From an uncultured Croceitalea sp. (GTDB lineage Bacteria; Bacteroidota; Bacteroidia; Flavobacteriales; Flavobacteriaceae), in contig CALGQU010000077.1 in NCBI GenBank assembly GCA_937959125.1, positions 1-32,447 of the forward strand: DNA of 32,447 bases, written 5' to 3'. Of the stretch, positions 15,415 to 23,265 are shown piece after piece (positions within the stretch are counted from its first letter, which is position 1; every line of letters begins with the position of its first letter). The notes beneath the pieces were generated by a model. That model did not search any database, was not told the origin of the DNA, and saw only the letters and a list, made by a program, of their open reading frames with translations. Both the position numbers and the translations under genes were made by a program.

Positions 15415-17040
15415 ATGAAGAAGAAATATAGTTATTGGTTACCTACGGTATTGGCTTTTGCCATTGGCCTGGGTGTTTTTATTGGGGGTAAACTCCATTT
15501 TAACGATACACCGGAGAAGCTTTTTTCCACCAATTCCAAGAAGGACAAACTCAACCGCCTAATCGACTATATCGATTATGAGTACGTAGATGAAATAGAT
15601 ACGGATAGTATTGTTGACGTTACCGTAAATAACATTTTGGGCAAGTTAGATCCCCATTCCGTATACATTCCTAGGAGCGAGATGGAATCCGTATCCGAAA
15701 GTATGAAAGGGGATTTTGTGGGCATAGGCATCCGTTTTAACATGTACCGCGATACCTTGACCGTGGTACGGACCATAAAGGGAGGACCAAGTGCCAAGAA
15801 AGGATTGCAAGCAGGGGATAAAATTTTAATGGCCGATGGGGATACCCTCTATGGCCGAAGAATAGCCAATAAAAATTTGGTCCATAAATTAAAAGGGAAA
15901 CGTGGTTCCAAGGTAAAGCTTAACGTCTATAGAAAATCCGAAAACAAAAGTTTTGACGTCCTTGTTAAAAGGGATGTGGTTCCTATTAAAAGTGTGGACG
16001 CCAATTTTATGTTGAATGGCACCATGGGGTACATGCGCATCAATCGCTTTGCGGAATCCACCTTTAAGGAATTTAAAAAAGCCCTTTTGGAGCTTCGTAA
16101 AAAAGGGGCAACCAAACTAGTACTGGATTTAAGGGACAACCCAGGCGGCTATTTGGGCATTGCGGAGAAAATGGCGGACGAGTTTTTAGCCGATGGCAAG
16201 TTGATCTTATTCACTAAGAATAAGAAGGGGAAGGTCAAAAAAGCCTACGCCACGGAGCGGGGTAGTTTTGAGGATAGCCCTGTCTATGTATTGATCAATG
16301 AACGATCGGCATCCGCCAGTGAAATTATTGCGGGAGCCTTACAGGACAATGATGTGGGCACCATTGTGGGCAGACGGTCTTTTGGTAAAGGCTTGGTACA
16401 GCGAGAGATGGATCTAGGGGATGGTTCCGCGGTGCGCTTAACGGTTTCCAGATATTACACCCCAACAGGACGTTCCATTCAAAAATCGTACAAAAAAGGC
16501 CATAAGGACTATTATCAAAAGTTTATGGAACGTTACAATAGTGGCGAACTCATTTCCGTAGATAGTATAAAAGTAGCAGATTCCCTAAAATTCACAACAC
16601 CCAAAGGAAAGGTGGTTTATGGGGGTGGTGGTATCATACCAGATGTTTTTGTGCCTATAGGTTCTTTGGATAAGGAACGTATCGAAAGCTTGGATTCCTC
16701 TGGGTTTTTCTCTGATTTTGTCTTTAAATTCTTGGAAAAGGACAGAAACCGCTTTGCCAACTACCCACAAAAAGAGTTTATAGAAGAGTACAAGGTAGAT
16801 GATATTATTTTTGAACGCTTTATAGATTACTTGATCAATGGGGGTATTGAACTGGATTTTTACGGGAGCGATAGGTTGATCAAGACCTATTTAAAGGCCA
16901 ATATGGCAGAGCAGTTATATTCGCCAAATTTGGGTGCGCAAATCAAATCAACAGAAGATAAAATGTTGAAAAGGGTATTGGATTTAGATAGCCAAGTGCT
17001 GAGGAATATTGAGGAGGCCCTTATCAGAAGCAACGATTAA
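15415..17040 (+). CDS. S41 family C-terminal processing protease
   Basis: A 541-residue protein with an N-terminal hydrophobic anchor or signal (about 5-25), a PDZ domain (about 85-170, with GIGIRF and GLQAGDKILMADGD) and an S41 protease core. The catalytic dyad fits Ser300 (ERSASASEI) and Lys325 (SFGKGLVQ), 25 residues apart as in Tsp/CtpA. It is predicted to work in the periplasm, trimming or degrading proteins from exposed C-termini. The tail of about 150 residues after the protease core is typical of Bacteroidota forms. Its stop codon overlaps the stop of the convergent membrane protein gene in the palindrome TTAA. Confidence 0.92.
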   Translation: MKKKYSYWLPTVLAFAIGLGVFIGGKLHFNDTPEKLFSTNSKKDKLNRLIDYIDYEYVDEIDTDSIVDVTVNNILGKLDPHSVYIPRSEMESVSESMKGDFVGIGIRFNMYRDTLTVVRTIKGGPSAKKGLQAGDKILMADGDTLYGRRIANKNLVHKLKGKRGSKVKLNVYRKSENKSFDVLVKRDVVPIKSVDANFMLNGTMGYMRINRFAESTFKEFKKALLELRKKGATKLVLDLRDNPGGYLGIAEKMADEFLADGKLILFTKNKKGKVKKAYATERGSFEDSPVYVLINERSASASEIIAGALQDNDVGTIVGRRSFGKGLVQREMDLGDGSAVRLTVSRYYTPTGRSIQKSYKKGHKDYYQKFMERYNSGELISVDSIKVADSLKFTTPKGKVVYGGGGIIPDVFVPIGSLDKERIESLDSSGFFSDFVFKFLEKDRNRFANYPQKEFIEEYKVDDIIFERFIDYLINGGIELDFYGSDRLIKTYLKANMAEQLYSPNLGAQIKSTEDKMLKRVLDLDSQVLRNIEEALIRSND

Positions 17041-17240
17041 TGTTTTTTTATTTTATCGGAGATTTTGCGGGAGGTATTAAAGATCAAAAGCAATACTATA
17101 GCGCATAAAGAGGCCATAATACCAATACAGGCAATAAGGCTGTCACCCTCAAAAAGATTGCTGAAATCCAAAATGGTCACATTGTAAATGGCAAGCCCAA
17201 GGGCTATAAGGACCAAAATTAAGAGAAATGTTCTGTTCAT
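17037..17240 (-). CDS. Small two-helix membrane protein
   Basis: A 67-residue protein with two predicted membrane helices (about 4-24 and 36-54) joined by a short acidic loop (FEGDS), and a lysine-rich C-terminus (SRKISDKIKKH). I do not recognise a family. It starts nine bases after the marC stop, so it is likely in one operon with marC and may be a small partner in the same membrane. Its stop codon overlaps that of the S41 protease gene on the other strand. Confidence 0.65.
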   Translation of the reverse strand: MNRTFLLILVLIALGLAIYNVTILDFSNLFEGDSLIACIGIMASLCAIVLLLIFNTSRKISDKIKKH

Positions 17241-17249
17241 AGCATTTTG

Positions 17250-17822
17250 TTATAACAAGGCATTAATGTTCGTAGCAAACAATTTTACTGAAATTGCAAG
17301 TAAAATTACCCCAAAAACCTTCCTTATAACGCTAAGTCCATTTTTACTTAGTATCCGCTCAATTTTTTTCGAAGATTTTAGTACGGCAAAGACGAATATG
17401 ATATTCACTATAATGGCCACAATGATATTTTCCACATAATATTCCGCACGTAAAGCAAGGATAGATGTAAGTGTCCCGGCACCTGCGATCATTGGAAACG
17501 CAATGGGTACTACAGAGGCACTTTCTGGTTCATCGTCCTTAAAAAGCGTTACGCCCAAAACCATTTCCAGGGCCAAGAAAAAAATGACAAAGGCCCCGGC
17601 GACCGCAAAGGAATTGACATCGATACCAATAAGCTTTAAAATGCTCTCCCCCACAAAAAGAAAGGCTACCATTAAACAAGCGGCAACTATGGAAGCTTTC
17701 CCGGATTGTATATGTCCCACCTTTTGCCGCAAGGAAATAACAATGGGAATACTCCCCAAAATATCGATAACGGCAAAGAGGACCATACTGGCCGTTGCAA
17801 TTTCTTTAAGGTCGAAATTCAT
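17250..17822 (-). CDS. MarC family integral membrane protein
   Basis: A 190-residue protein with six predicted membrane helices. Its MarC-type signatures are the N-terminal IDILGSIPIVISL, the central FFLALEMVLGVTLF and PIAFPMIAGAGTLTSIL. The family lies in the inner membrane. Its function is unsettled, since the original link to multiple antibiotic resistance was not upheld. It is first of a two-gene unit with the small two-helix protein and divergent from the DUF3109 gene. Confidence 0.88.
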   Translation of the reverse strand: MNFDLKEIATASMVLFAVIDILGSIPIVISLRQKVGHIQSGKASIVAACLMVAFLFVGESILKLIGIDVNSFAVAGAFVIFFLALEMVLGVTLFKDDEPESASVVPIAFPMIAGAGTLTSILALRAEYYVENIIVAIIVNIIFVFAVLKSSKKIERILSKNGLSVIRKVFGVILLAISVKLFATNINALL

Positions 17823-17913
17823 ACAGACGTATTAATAGCAATACAAAATTACATTTAAAATAGGCGACTCCATTAGCAAAGGGATGATTAAATTAGTAGC
17901 TTAAATTAGAAAT

Positions 17914-18480
17914 ATGTTCCAAATAGATAGCACTTTGGTTTCCGAAGAAATTTTGGAAAAGGATTTTGTTTGTAACCTAAGTGCATGCAAAGGTGCTTGC
18001 TGTGTGGACGGGGAGGCCGGTGCGCCCTTGGAGGACAAGGAAACCGAGATTTTAGTGGATATCTATGCCAAGGTAAAACCCTTTTTACGGGAAGAAGGGG
18101 TTGCAGCCATAGAAGAACAAGGGGCTTTTGTAAAGGGGGAGGATGGTGAATGGGAGACCCCTCTGGTTAATAAAAGCGAGTGCGCCTATGTCATCTTTGA
18201 TAAGGAAGTCGCCAAATGCGGATTGGAAGCCGCCTATAACGCAGGGGCTACCACATGGAAGAAACCCATTTCTTGCCATTTATATCCCATTAGGACCAAA
18301 GCCTATTCCGCTTTTACGGCCGTAAACTACCACAAATGGGAGATTTGCGACCCAGCTTGTAGCTTGGGTGCCGAGCTAAAAGTGCCGATATACAAGTTTG
18401 TGAAGGAGTCGTTGATCAGAAAATTTGGGGAGCAATGGTATAAGGAATTGGAAGAAGTGGCTGAAAAACACAGTTCATGA
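17914..18480 (+). CDS. DUF3109 family cysteine-rich protein
   Basis: A 188-residue protein with the DUF3109 N-terminal cysteine pattern C-x4-C-x3-CC (Cys20, 25, 29, 30) and further cysteines (SECAYVIFDKEVAKC, SCHLYPIR, EICDPACS). This suggests a metal or iron-sulfur site, as in related YkgJ-type CxxCxxCC proteins. It is widespread and well conserved in Bacteroidota, with no established role. It stands alone, converging on the histidine kinase gene 38 bases away. Confidence 0.88.
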   Translation: MFQIDSTLVSEEILEKDFVCNLSACKGACCVDGEAGAPLEDKETEILVDIYAKVKPFLREEGVAAIEEQGAFVKGEDGEWETPLVNKSECAYVIFDKEVAKCGLEAAYNAGATTWKKPISCHLYPIRTKAYSAFTAVNYHKWEICDPACSLGAELKVPIYKFVKESLIRKFGEQWYKELEEVAEKHSS

Positions 18481-18518
18481 ATAGGGCATGAACCCCAATA
18501 GTAAAAAGGGACGAGACA

Positions 18519-20444
18519 CTACATAATAGGCACCTCAAGCACTATTTTGGTTCCCTTGGGATGTCCACCATCTTCAAACAGGTCAATGATTTCAACGCTA
18601 AAATCATATTGGTAGTCCTTGGCAAAATTGGCCAAACGCTCTTTAGTGATATCGATGCCCACGGATTTTCGTTTGAGCACCCTATTTTCTTTGATTTCTT
18701 CAGAAACTTTTCTGCCTACCCCATTATCCACAATGGAGATTTGGATATGGCTATCGTCTTTCCTTGTAATGTCTATCCAGATATTTTTTTGCCCCTCCTT
18801 TGCGGATAGACCGTGCCAAATGGCATTTTCTAAAAAGGGTTGTAGCACCAAGGATGGAATTTTCACTTGCTCCGGATGAATACCTTCCTCAATAGAGATG
18901 TTGTAGTCGATCTCATTGGAAAATCGTATGTTCTCAATGTTGAGATAGAGCTCTACGGTTTCCAACTCTTCGGAAAGTTGGGTTTCCTTTAAAGAAGAGC
19001 CGTCCAAGATACGCCGCACCAGTTTTGAAAATTTGTTAAGGTAATGTACCGCGTTTTTTTGTTCGTTGTTAATAATGTAAAGTTTAATGGAGTTTAGGGA
19101 GTTGAACAAAAAGTGGGGGTTCATTTGACTCCGTAGCATATGCTGCTCCAAACCCAATACCCTTTTCTCATTATTGGATTGGTATTGACGGTACATGATA
19201 AACAATATGGTAGCGATAAGGCCTATGACCAAAGCACTGACCAAGATGGTGGTTTGGTTTTTTCGTAAACGCAGCCGTATGAGTTCATTGTCCTTTGCCA
19301 AAACGGATATCTGGCTGGTTTTCTTTTCGCTTTCATACTTTAAGATGAGGTCGTTCATATACCTAAGGGTGCGCTCATTGGTAATCTCTTTGTCAAATTG
19401 ATCGGCTTCTTTATAATATGTCAAGGCTTCTCGATAGTTCCCTTTTTCGATTTCCAAATCGGAAAGGTGTTTATTGGCGTACATGACCATACTGGGAATA
19501 TCACTTTTTGTCGCCAAGTTTTTCCCTTTTAGCATGTATGTTTGGGCAAGCCCTAGGTTTCCAGAGTTCAAATGCGCCCATCCCAGGTTAATGAGTACGG
19601 AGGTCAGGATAAAATGGTCTACGGTCTTAATTGCCTGCTGTTCTATCTGCTGCAACAGCTCTAAGGCTTGTTTGGGTTGGTTACGCTTTAGGTAAATCTG
19701 TGAGATACTGTTTTTACAGATGATCTGCCCATAGTCGTTACCAATCTCCTCATTAATGGAAAGTGACTTTTGGTAATACCCCAAAGCGGTATCCAAATTT
19801 CCTTTCTGCTCCTCGCAGTCGCCAATGTTTTGGTTGTTAATGGCCAGGCCGCGTTTATTGTTCAACGCCCCTTCGTTTTCTAGGGCCCGTTTAAAATTGG
19901 CAATGGCCAAATCATACTGGCCCAAGGTTTGGTAAAGGTTTCCAATACAGTTTAGGGCTATGTTGATATGCCGTTTTAGGTGCAGGGTGGGGCTGGCAAC
20001 GGATTCTGCCAGTTCCAAGGCTTGTTGGTTGTAGTCCAGCGCGGTCTTTATGGCGTCGCTCCGTCTAAAAACCACGCCCAACATATTGAGCCCCATGACA
20101 ATAAACTCATCATTTTCAAGTTCTTGTGCTATTTTTAGGGCTTCCTTATGTAATAGTACGGATTTTTTGTAGTTTGATAGGTTTCTATAAACAATCCCAA
20201 CATAGTTCAAGGCGTAGACCTTCCCTTCCTCATAGGTGTACTTTTCCGCTTTATTGATAAAGGCCTTAAGCTTTACCGTATCACGGCGGATAGGTTTTAA
20301 AACCTTGTCTATTTCTTTAAAAGATTTTGGTTTTAAAATCAAAAGCCGTTCATGCGCTTCCTCTTCCGCCATTTCTTGGGCAGATAATAATCCACAGAAA
20401 ACAAAAAAAACAAGTGCAGCAAGACCTCTTGTTTTTCTGAGCAT
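18519..20444 (-). CDS. TPR-containing LytS-type sensor histidine kinase
   Basis: A sensor kinase of about 641 residues. The frame opens at 20480 (MPKPHHPLP), but the ATG at 20444 gives a clean signal peptide ending near LLSAQ and is preferred. The periplasmic part (about 30-370) is made of tetratricopeptide repeats. A coiled segment and one membrane helix (about 399-418) lead to a His_kinase (LytS/YehU) domain with NPHFLFN (His444), then an ATPase with N-box LENAIWHG (Asn540) and DNGVG. It has the large periplasmic sensor layout common in Bacteroidota. It follows its LytTR response regulator gene in the same operon; the ligand is unknown. Confidence 0.9.
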   Translation of the reverse strand: MLRKTRGLAALVFFVFCGLLSAQEMAEEEAHERLLILKPKSFKEIDKVLKPIRRDTVKLKAFINKAEKYTYEEGKVYALNYVGIVYRNLSNYKKSVLLHKEALKIAQELENDEFIVMGLNMLGVVFRRSDAIKTALDYNQQALELAESVASPTLHLKRHINIALNCIGNLYQTLGQYDLAIANFKRALENEGALNNKRGLAINNQNIGDCEEQKGNLDTALGYYQKSLSINEEIGNDYGQIICKNSISQIYLKRNQPKQALELLQQIEQQAIKTVDHFILTSVLINLGWAHLNSGNLGLAQTYMLKGKNLATKSDIPSMVMYANKHLSDLEIEKGNYREALTYYKEADQFDKEITNERTLRYMNDLILKYESEKKTSQISVLAKDNELIRLRLRKNQTTILVSALVIGLIATILFIMYRQYQSNNEKRVLGLEQHMLRSQMNPHFLFNSLNSIKLYIINNEQKNAVHYLNKFSKLVRRILDGSSLKETQLSEELETVELYLNIENIRFSNEIDYNISIEEGIHPEQVKIPSLVLQPFLENAIWHGLSAKEGQKNIWIDITRKDDSHIQISIVDNGVGRKVSEEIKENRVLKRKSVGIDITKERLANFAKDYQYDFSVEIIDLFEDGGHPKGTKIVLEVPIM

Positions 20445-20489
20445 AGGAAACCAGGGAAGGGGGTGGTGCGGTTTTGGCATTCAGGAAAA

Positions 20490-21224
20490 TTATAACAAAT
20501 CTAGGAAATCTGATTTTTTCTGTCGGGAGACCGGTATTTTCTGTCCCGCACTGAGTACCACATAACCATCTGTTTTAAGGAACTCCTTTATTTTTCCAAG
20601 GTTTACGATAAAGGAGTTGTGTATTCTAAAAAACGACTCGGAAGGGAGCAACTGGTTTACTTCTTTTAGTTTTTTGGTCAACACCAATTTCTGTCCACTT
20701 TCTAGGTAGAGCGTACTGTAGTTCCCATCGGATTCCACATATAAGATTTCTTCACTTTCCAAGAACAACAGTTTTCCATCGGTATTGATGGTAATTTTTT
20801 TCTGTAGGGATTTGCTGTTGAAATTGATCAAGATCTGTTCCAACCGTTCCGCAGTGTAGTTTTTATCGTTGAATTTTTTGATTTTTAAAATGGTCTCATT
20901 GAGATCATCACTGTCTATGGGCTTTAGCAAGTAGTCTATGGCCTCATTTTTTAAGGCTTTTAAGGCATACTGGTTGTAAGCGGTAGTAATGACTACGGGA
21001 AAACTCTTGTTCTTTAAATTCTTAATGAATTGGAACCCATCCATAATGGGCATTTCAATATCCAAGAATAGGCAATCTGGGGAATTGGTCTCCAAATAGC
21101 GCAATGCTTCATGGGCGTCGGTAAAAGTGGCAATGACCTTTACTTCATCGCTTAAGTTACTAAGTTCCCAACTAAGACTTTCCAGGGCTTTGGATTCATC
21201 ATCCACTAAAACGGCTTCTAACAT
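20490..21224 (-). CDS. LytTR family response regulator
   Basis: A 244-residue regulator with a receiver domain (about 1-120). Acidic residues VDDE, phospho-acceptor Asp55 (FLDIEMP) and the conserved Lys in LLKPID are all present. The C-terminal LytTR DNA-binding domain (about 135-244) has EEILYVESDGNYSTLYL and FFRIHNSFIVNLGKI. It is transcribed just before the histidine kinase and is its obvious partner. LytTR domains bind short repeated sites, often with an ACCGTT-like core. The upstream region holds both an 11-bp tandem repeat and a palindrome with that core, so the gene may be self-regulated. Confidence 0.92.
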   Translation of the reverse strand: MLEAVLVDDESKALESLSWELSNLSDEVKVIATFTDAHEALRYLETNSPDCLFLDIEMPIMDGFQFIKNLKNKSFPVVITTAYNQYALKALKNEAIDYLLKPIDSDDLNETILKIKKFNDKNYTAERLEQILINFNSKSLQKKITINTDGKLLFLESEEILYVESDGNYSTLYLESGQKLVLTKKLKEVNQLLPSESFFRIHNSFIVNLGKIKEFLKTDGYVVLSAGQKIPVSRQKKSDFLDLL

Positions 21225-21246
21225 AATAAAAAGATATTCATTTTTT

Positions 21247-21268
21247 CTTTAGAATTACTTTAGAATTA
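21247..21268. repeat. Perfect 11-bp tandem repeat upstream of the LytTR gene
   Basis: CTTTAGAATTA occurs twice without a gap (21247-21257 and 21258-21268), 23 to 44 bases upstream of the response regulator ATG. The 11-bp period is about one DNA turn, so a protein could contact the same face twice. A related CTTTAGAAT occurs upstream of nrdB near 22042. Confidence 0.7.
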
Positions 21269-21298
21269 TGCTGGCGGTATCCAAATATGTATTGATGG

Positions 21299-21335
21299 AC
21301 GGTTATGGCCTATAACTGGCAATAACCGTTTTTTA
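21299..21335. promoter_or_regulatory. Palindrome with ACCGTT half-sites; LytTR operator or terminator
   Basis: ACGGTTAT (21299-21306) pairs exactly with ATAACCGT (21322-21329). An inner GCC/GGC stem continues it, and TTTTTT follows on the plus strand. As DNA it lies 75 bases upstream of the LytTR gene and holds two inverted ACCGTT half-sites, close to the core bound by AgrA/AlgR-type LytTR domains. As RNA it looks like a plus-strand terminator, although no upstream plus-strand gene needs one. Confidence 0.45.
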
Positions 21336-21584
21336 ATCAAAAAAGTAAGTATTAGACTACAAATATAAAATGACTATTACGTTAGCGGGAATACCGTCCT
21401 TCCATTTATACATGATTTTCTACCAGTTATACATCGACTATTTGAAGTAGGCTTTCCGTTAGTATCTTGGTCCTATGATAAGCAAACAACAAGCAATCTC
21501 CATTACAAGGTGCCTTATGAAGGGTGGGGATACGCTTTGATTTAAAGTATAGTAAACAACAAACAACCAGCCAATAGAACGAAT

Positions 21585-21707
21585 ATGAAAAAAAGTGTAC
21601 TTCTTTTTATCGCATTTATGATCGCATTGGTAATGGCAGTGCTAACAGATGATAAAATGGATGTCATGGAAACTACGGAAATGGCATCTTTAGTTGAAAA
21701 CGAATGA
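21585..21707 (+). CDS. Possible 40-residue membrane or signal peptide (small ORF)
   Basis: An ATG at 21585 opens a 40-codon frame ending at TGA 21705-21707. The product begins MKKSV, has a continuous hydrophobic stretch (about 5-20: VLLFIAFMIALVMAVL) and ends in an acidic tail (METTEMASLVENE). This is a credible small secreted or single-span membrane protein, with A-rich sequence before the ATG. It lies beyond the LytTR operator candidate, divergent from the regulator gene. The structured RNA segment begins one base after its stop. I know of no homologue. It could be a real peptide or a chance frame. Confidence 0.4.
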   Translation: MKKSVLLFIAFMIALVMAVLTDDKMDVMETTEMASLVENE

Positions 21708-21910
21708 CTACCAGCCAACGTACGGCCAACCAACATGCTAAAGCGTGTGAATTTGCAAAATAGTCTGGTTGCTATAGCTTGACTTTTTGATTTAGGTTTC
21801 GGGGGAACTACCTAGCCAAGAATAAAGCATAGTAGCACCAAGGCCGTACGGTTTGGTAGTAATCACCTAAAGACCAAAAAGTATGTTTTATACATACCTT
21901 TTGGTCTTTT
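21708..21910 (+). ncRNA. Candidate structured RNA (three-way junction) with terminator
   Basis: Paper folding gives a coherent structure. P1: 21719-21727 pairs with 21842-21850 (9 bp), extended outward by 21708-21713 with 21854-21859 (6 bp). P2: ACATGC 21733-21738 pairs with GCGTGT 21743-21748 around TAAA. P3: 21766-21780 pairs with 21825-21840, about 14 bp with three or four bulged bases. P4: TAGGT and TTC (21793-21800) pair with GAA and ACCTA around a GGGG loop, with a two-base bulge. A strong terminator follows at 21869-21910. It could be an independent sRNA (6S-like or a flavobacterial motif) or the 3' UTR of the small ORF. Strand is assigned from the T-run and the small ORF. Confidence 0.45.
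21869..21910. terminator. Strong terminator hairpin
   Basis: AAAGACCAAAA (21869-21879) pairs with TTTTGGTCTTT (21899-21909). One A/C mismatch and a six-pair inner stem (GTATGT/ACATAC) enclose a five-base loop, and T-rich sequence follows. The stem is symmetric enough to work on both strands. It isolates nrdB from upstream plus-strand transcription. Confidence 0.85.
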
Positions 21911-22131
21911 ATATTTTCTGCTTTTTTGTTGATTATCAGAGTTTCTGGCCTTCGTATGGACAAGCCTAATAAACATAGTGCCCCAACCTACATTTCAACG
22001 ATCTGTGTTAAAAACTTTGGACAGTATTAACTCAAACAAACTTTAGAATCTAGATACATTTTTGAATATTTGTTAGTCCGTACTGCGAGGTAAATCCCAG
22101 TTTTAATTATCCATTTTATAAACACAGAACT

Positions 22132-23118
22132 ATGTCAGCTGCCGTTGAGCCTATATTAGAAGAAAATGAGGACCGATTTGTTATTTTTCCCATCAAACAT
22201 GACGATTTGTGGGAATGGTACAAAAAATGTGAGGCTTGTTTTTGGACAGCGGAAGAAATTGACCTTGGAGAAGACCTAACGGACTGGAACGAAAAACTAA
22301 ATGACGATGAACGGTATTTCATCAAACACATCTTGGCTTTCTTTGCGGCCTCTGATGGTATTGTCAATGAAAATTTGGCAGAAAATTTCGTTAGCGAAGT
22401 GCAGTATGCCGAAGCAAAATTCTTTTATGGTTTTCAGATTATGATGGAGAATATCCATTCGGAAACCTATTCCCTTTTAATAGACACCTATGTCAAGGAT
22501 GAAAAGGAAAAGAATATCTTGTTCAAAGCCATTGAAAATTTCCCGGCGATAAAGAAGAAAGCGGATTGGGCCTTGAACTGGATAGAGTCCCCAAGTTTTG
22601 CGGAGCGCTTAATTGCCTTTGCCGCTGTGGAAGGTATTTTCTTTTCTGGAGCCTTCTGTTCCATATTCTGGTTAAAGAAAAGAGGGCTCATGCCAGGCTT
22701 GACATTTTCCAATGAATTGATTTCCAGGGATGAAGGCATGCATTGTGATTATGCGGTCCACCTGCATAACAAACACTTGATCAACAAAGTCCCTAAAGAA
22801 CGTATCACCCAGATTTTAACGGATGCTTTGAATATTGAGCGGGAATTTATTACCGAATCCCTGCCTGCAAGTCTAATAGGTATGAATTCTAAATTGATGA
22901 CACAGTATTTAGAGTTTGTAACGGACAGATTGTTGGTGGAGTTGGAATGTGATAAGGTGTATAATGCCACCAACCCCTTTGATTTTATGGACATGATTTC
23001 ATTACAAGGAAAGACCAATTTCTTTGAGAAAAGAGTGTCAGAATACCAAAAAGCAGGGGTGCTCAATAAAGACAAGGATGAAGATGCGCAGAAAATTAGT
23101 TTTGATGCCGATTTCTAG
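22132..23118 (+). CDS. nrdB: Ribonucleotide-diphosphate reductase subunit beta (class Ia)
   Basis: A 328-residue radical-generating subunit that supplies the tyrosyl radical for ribonucleotide reduction. All iron ligands can be placed by comparison with the E. coli protein: Asp44 (AEEID), Glu106 and His109 (MMENIH), Glu167 (AAVEG), Glu201 and His204 (RDEGMH). The radical Tyr113 lies four residues after His109. The length fits the shorter class Ia beta chains of Bacteroidota. nrdA follows after 147 bases on the same strand. A terminator upstream makes transcription from its own promoter likely. Confidence 0.96.
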   Translation: MSAAVEPILEENEDRFVIFPIKHDDLWEWYKKCEACFWTAEEIDLGEDLTDWNEKLNDDERYFIKHILAFFAASDGIVNENLAENFVSEVQYAEAKFFYGFQIMMENIHSETYSLLIDTYVKDEKEKNILFKAIENFPAIKKKADWALNWIESPSFAERLIAFAAVEGIFFSGAFCSIFWLKKRGLMPGLTFSNELISRDEGMHCDYAVHLHNKHLINKVPKERITQILTDALNIEREFITESLPASLIGMNSKLMTQYLEFVTDRLLVELECDKVYNATNPFDFMDMISLQGKTNFFEKRVSEYQKAGVLNKDKDEDAQKISFDADF

Positions 23119-23130
23119 ATAATAAATTAA

Positions 23131-23221
23131 TTAAGGTATTCCTTAACTAGAGTACCTCTATTTTCAGCCCCATAACCAAACCATAGCCTAATTGCTTAAG
23201 CTATTAAGATAGCTTATAGTT
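23131..23221 (+). promoter_or_regulatory. Three hairpins in the nrdB-nrdA spacer
   Basis: Three small inverted repeats follow one another: TTAAGG/CCTTAA (23131-23146), TAGAG/CTCTA followed by TTTT (23148-23164), and TAAGCTAT/ATAGCTTA (23197-23216) followed by TAGTTTTTG. Each is weak alone. Together they could form a partial terminator or attenuator that sets the ratio of nrdB to nrdA mRNA, or RNase-processing stems. Confidence 0.4.
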
Positions 23222-23265
23222 TTTGATGACCAATATATTTAAATTAACAAAAAACAAGTAGCCAC

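Larger units (their letters stand above)
21225..22131. other. 900-base intergenic region with regulatory and RNA-like structure
   Basis: This long gap between the LytTR regulator and nrdB contains no protein gene over 60 residues that I believe. From left to right it has an 11-bp tandem repeat, a palindrome, a possible 40-residue ORF, a strongly structured segment and a terminator. From 21911 to 22131 I see only the presumed AT-rich leader of nrdB, with no clear promoter consensus. Confidence 0.6.

Noticed and set aside
23228-23246. NrdR-box-like sequence (ACCAATATATT) upstream of nrdA
   Set aside because: The symmetry and match to the known NrdR consensus are weak, and there is no second box at the usual spacing.
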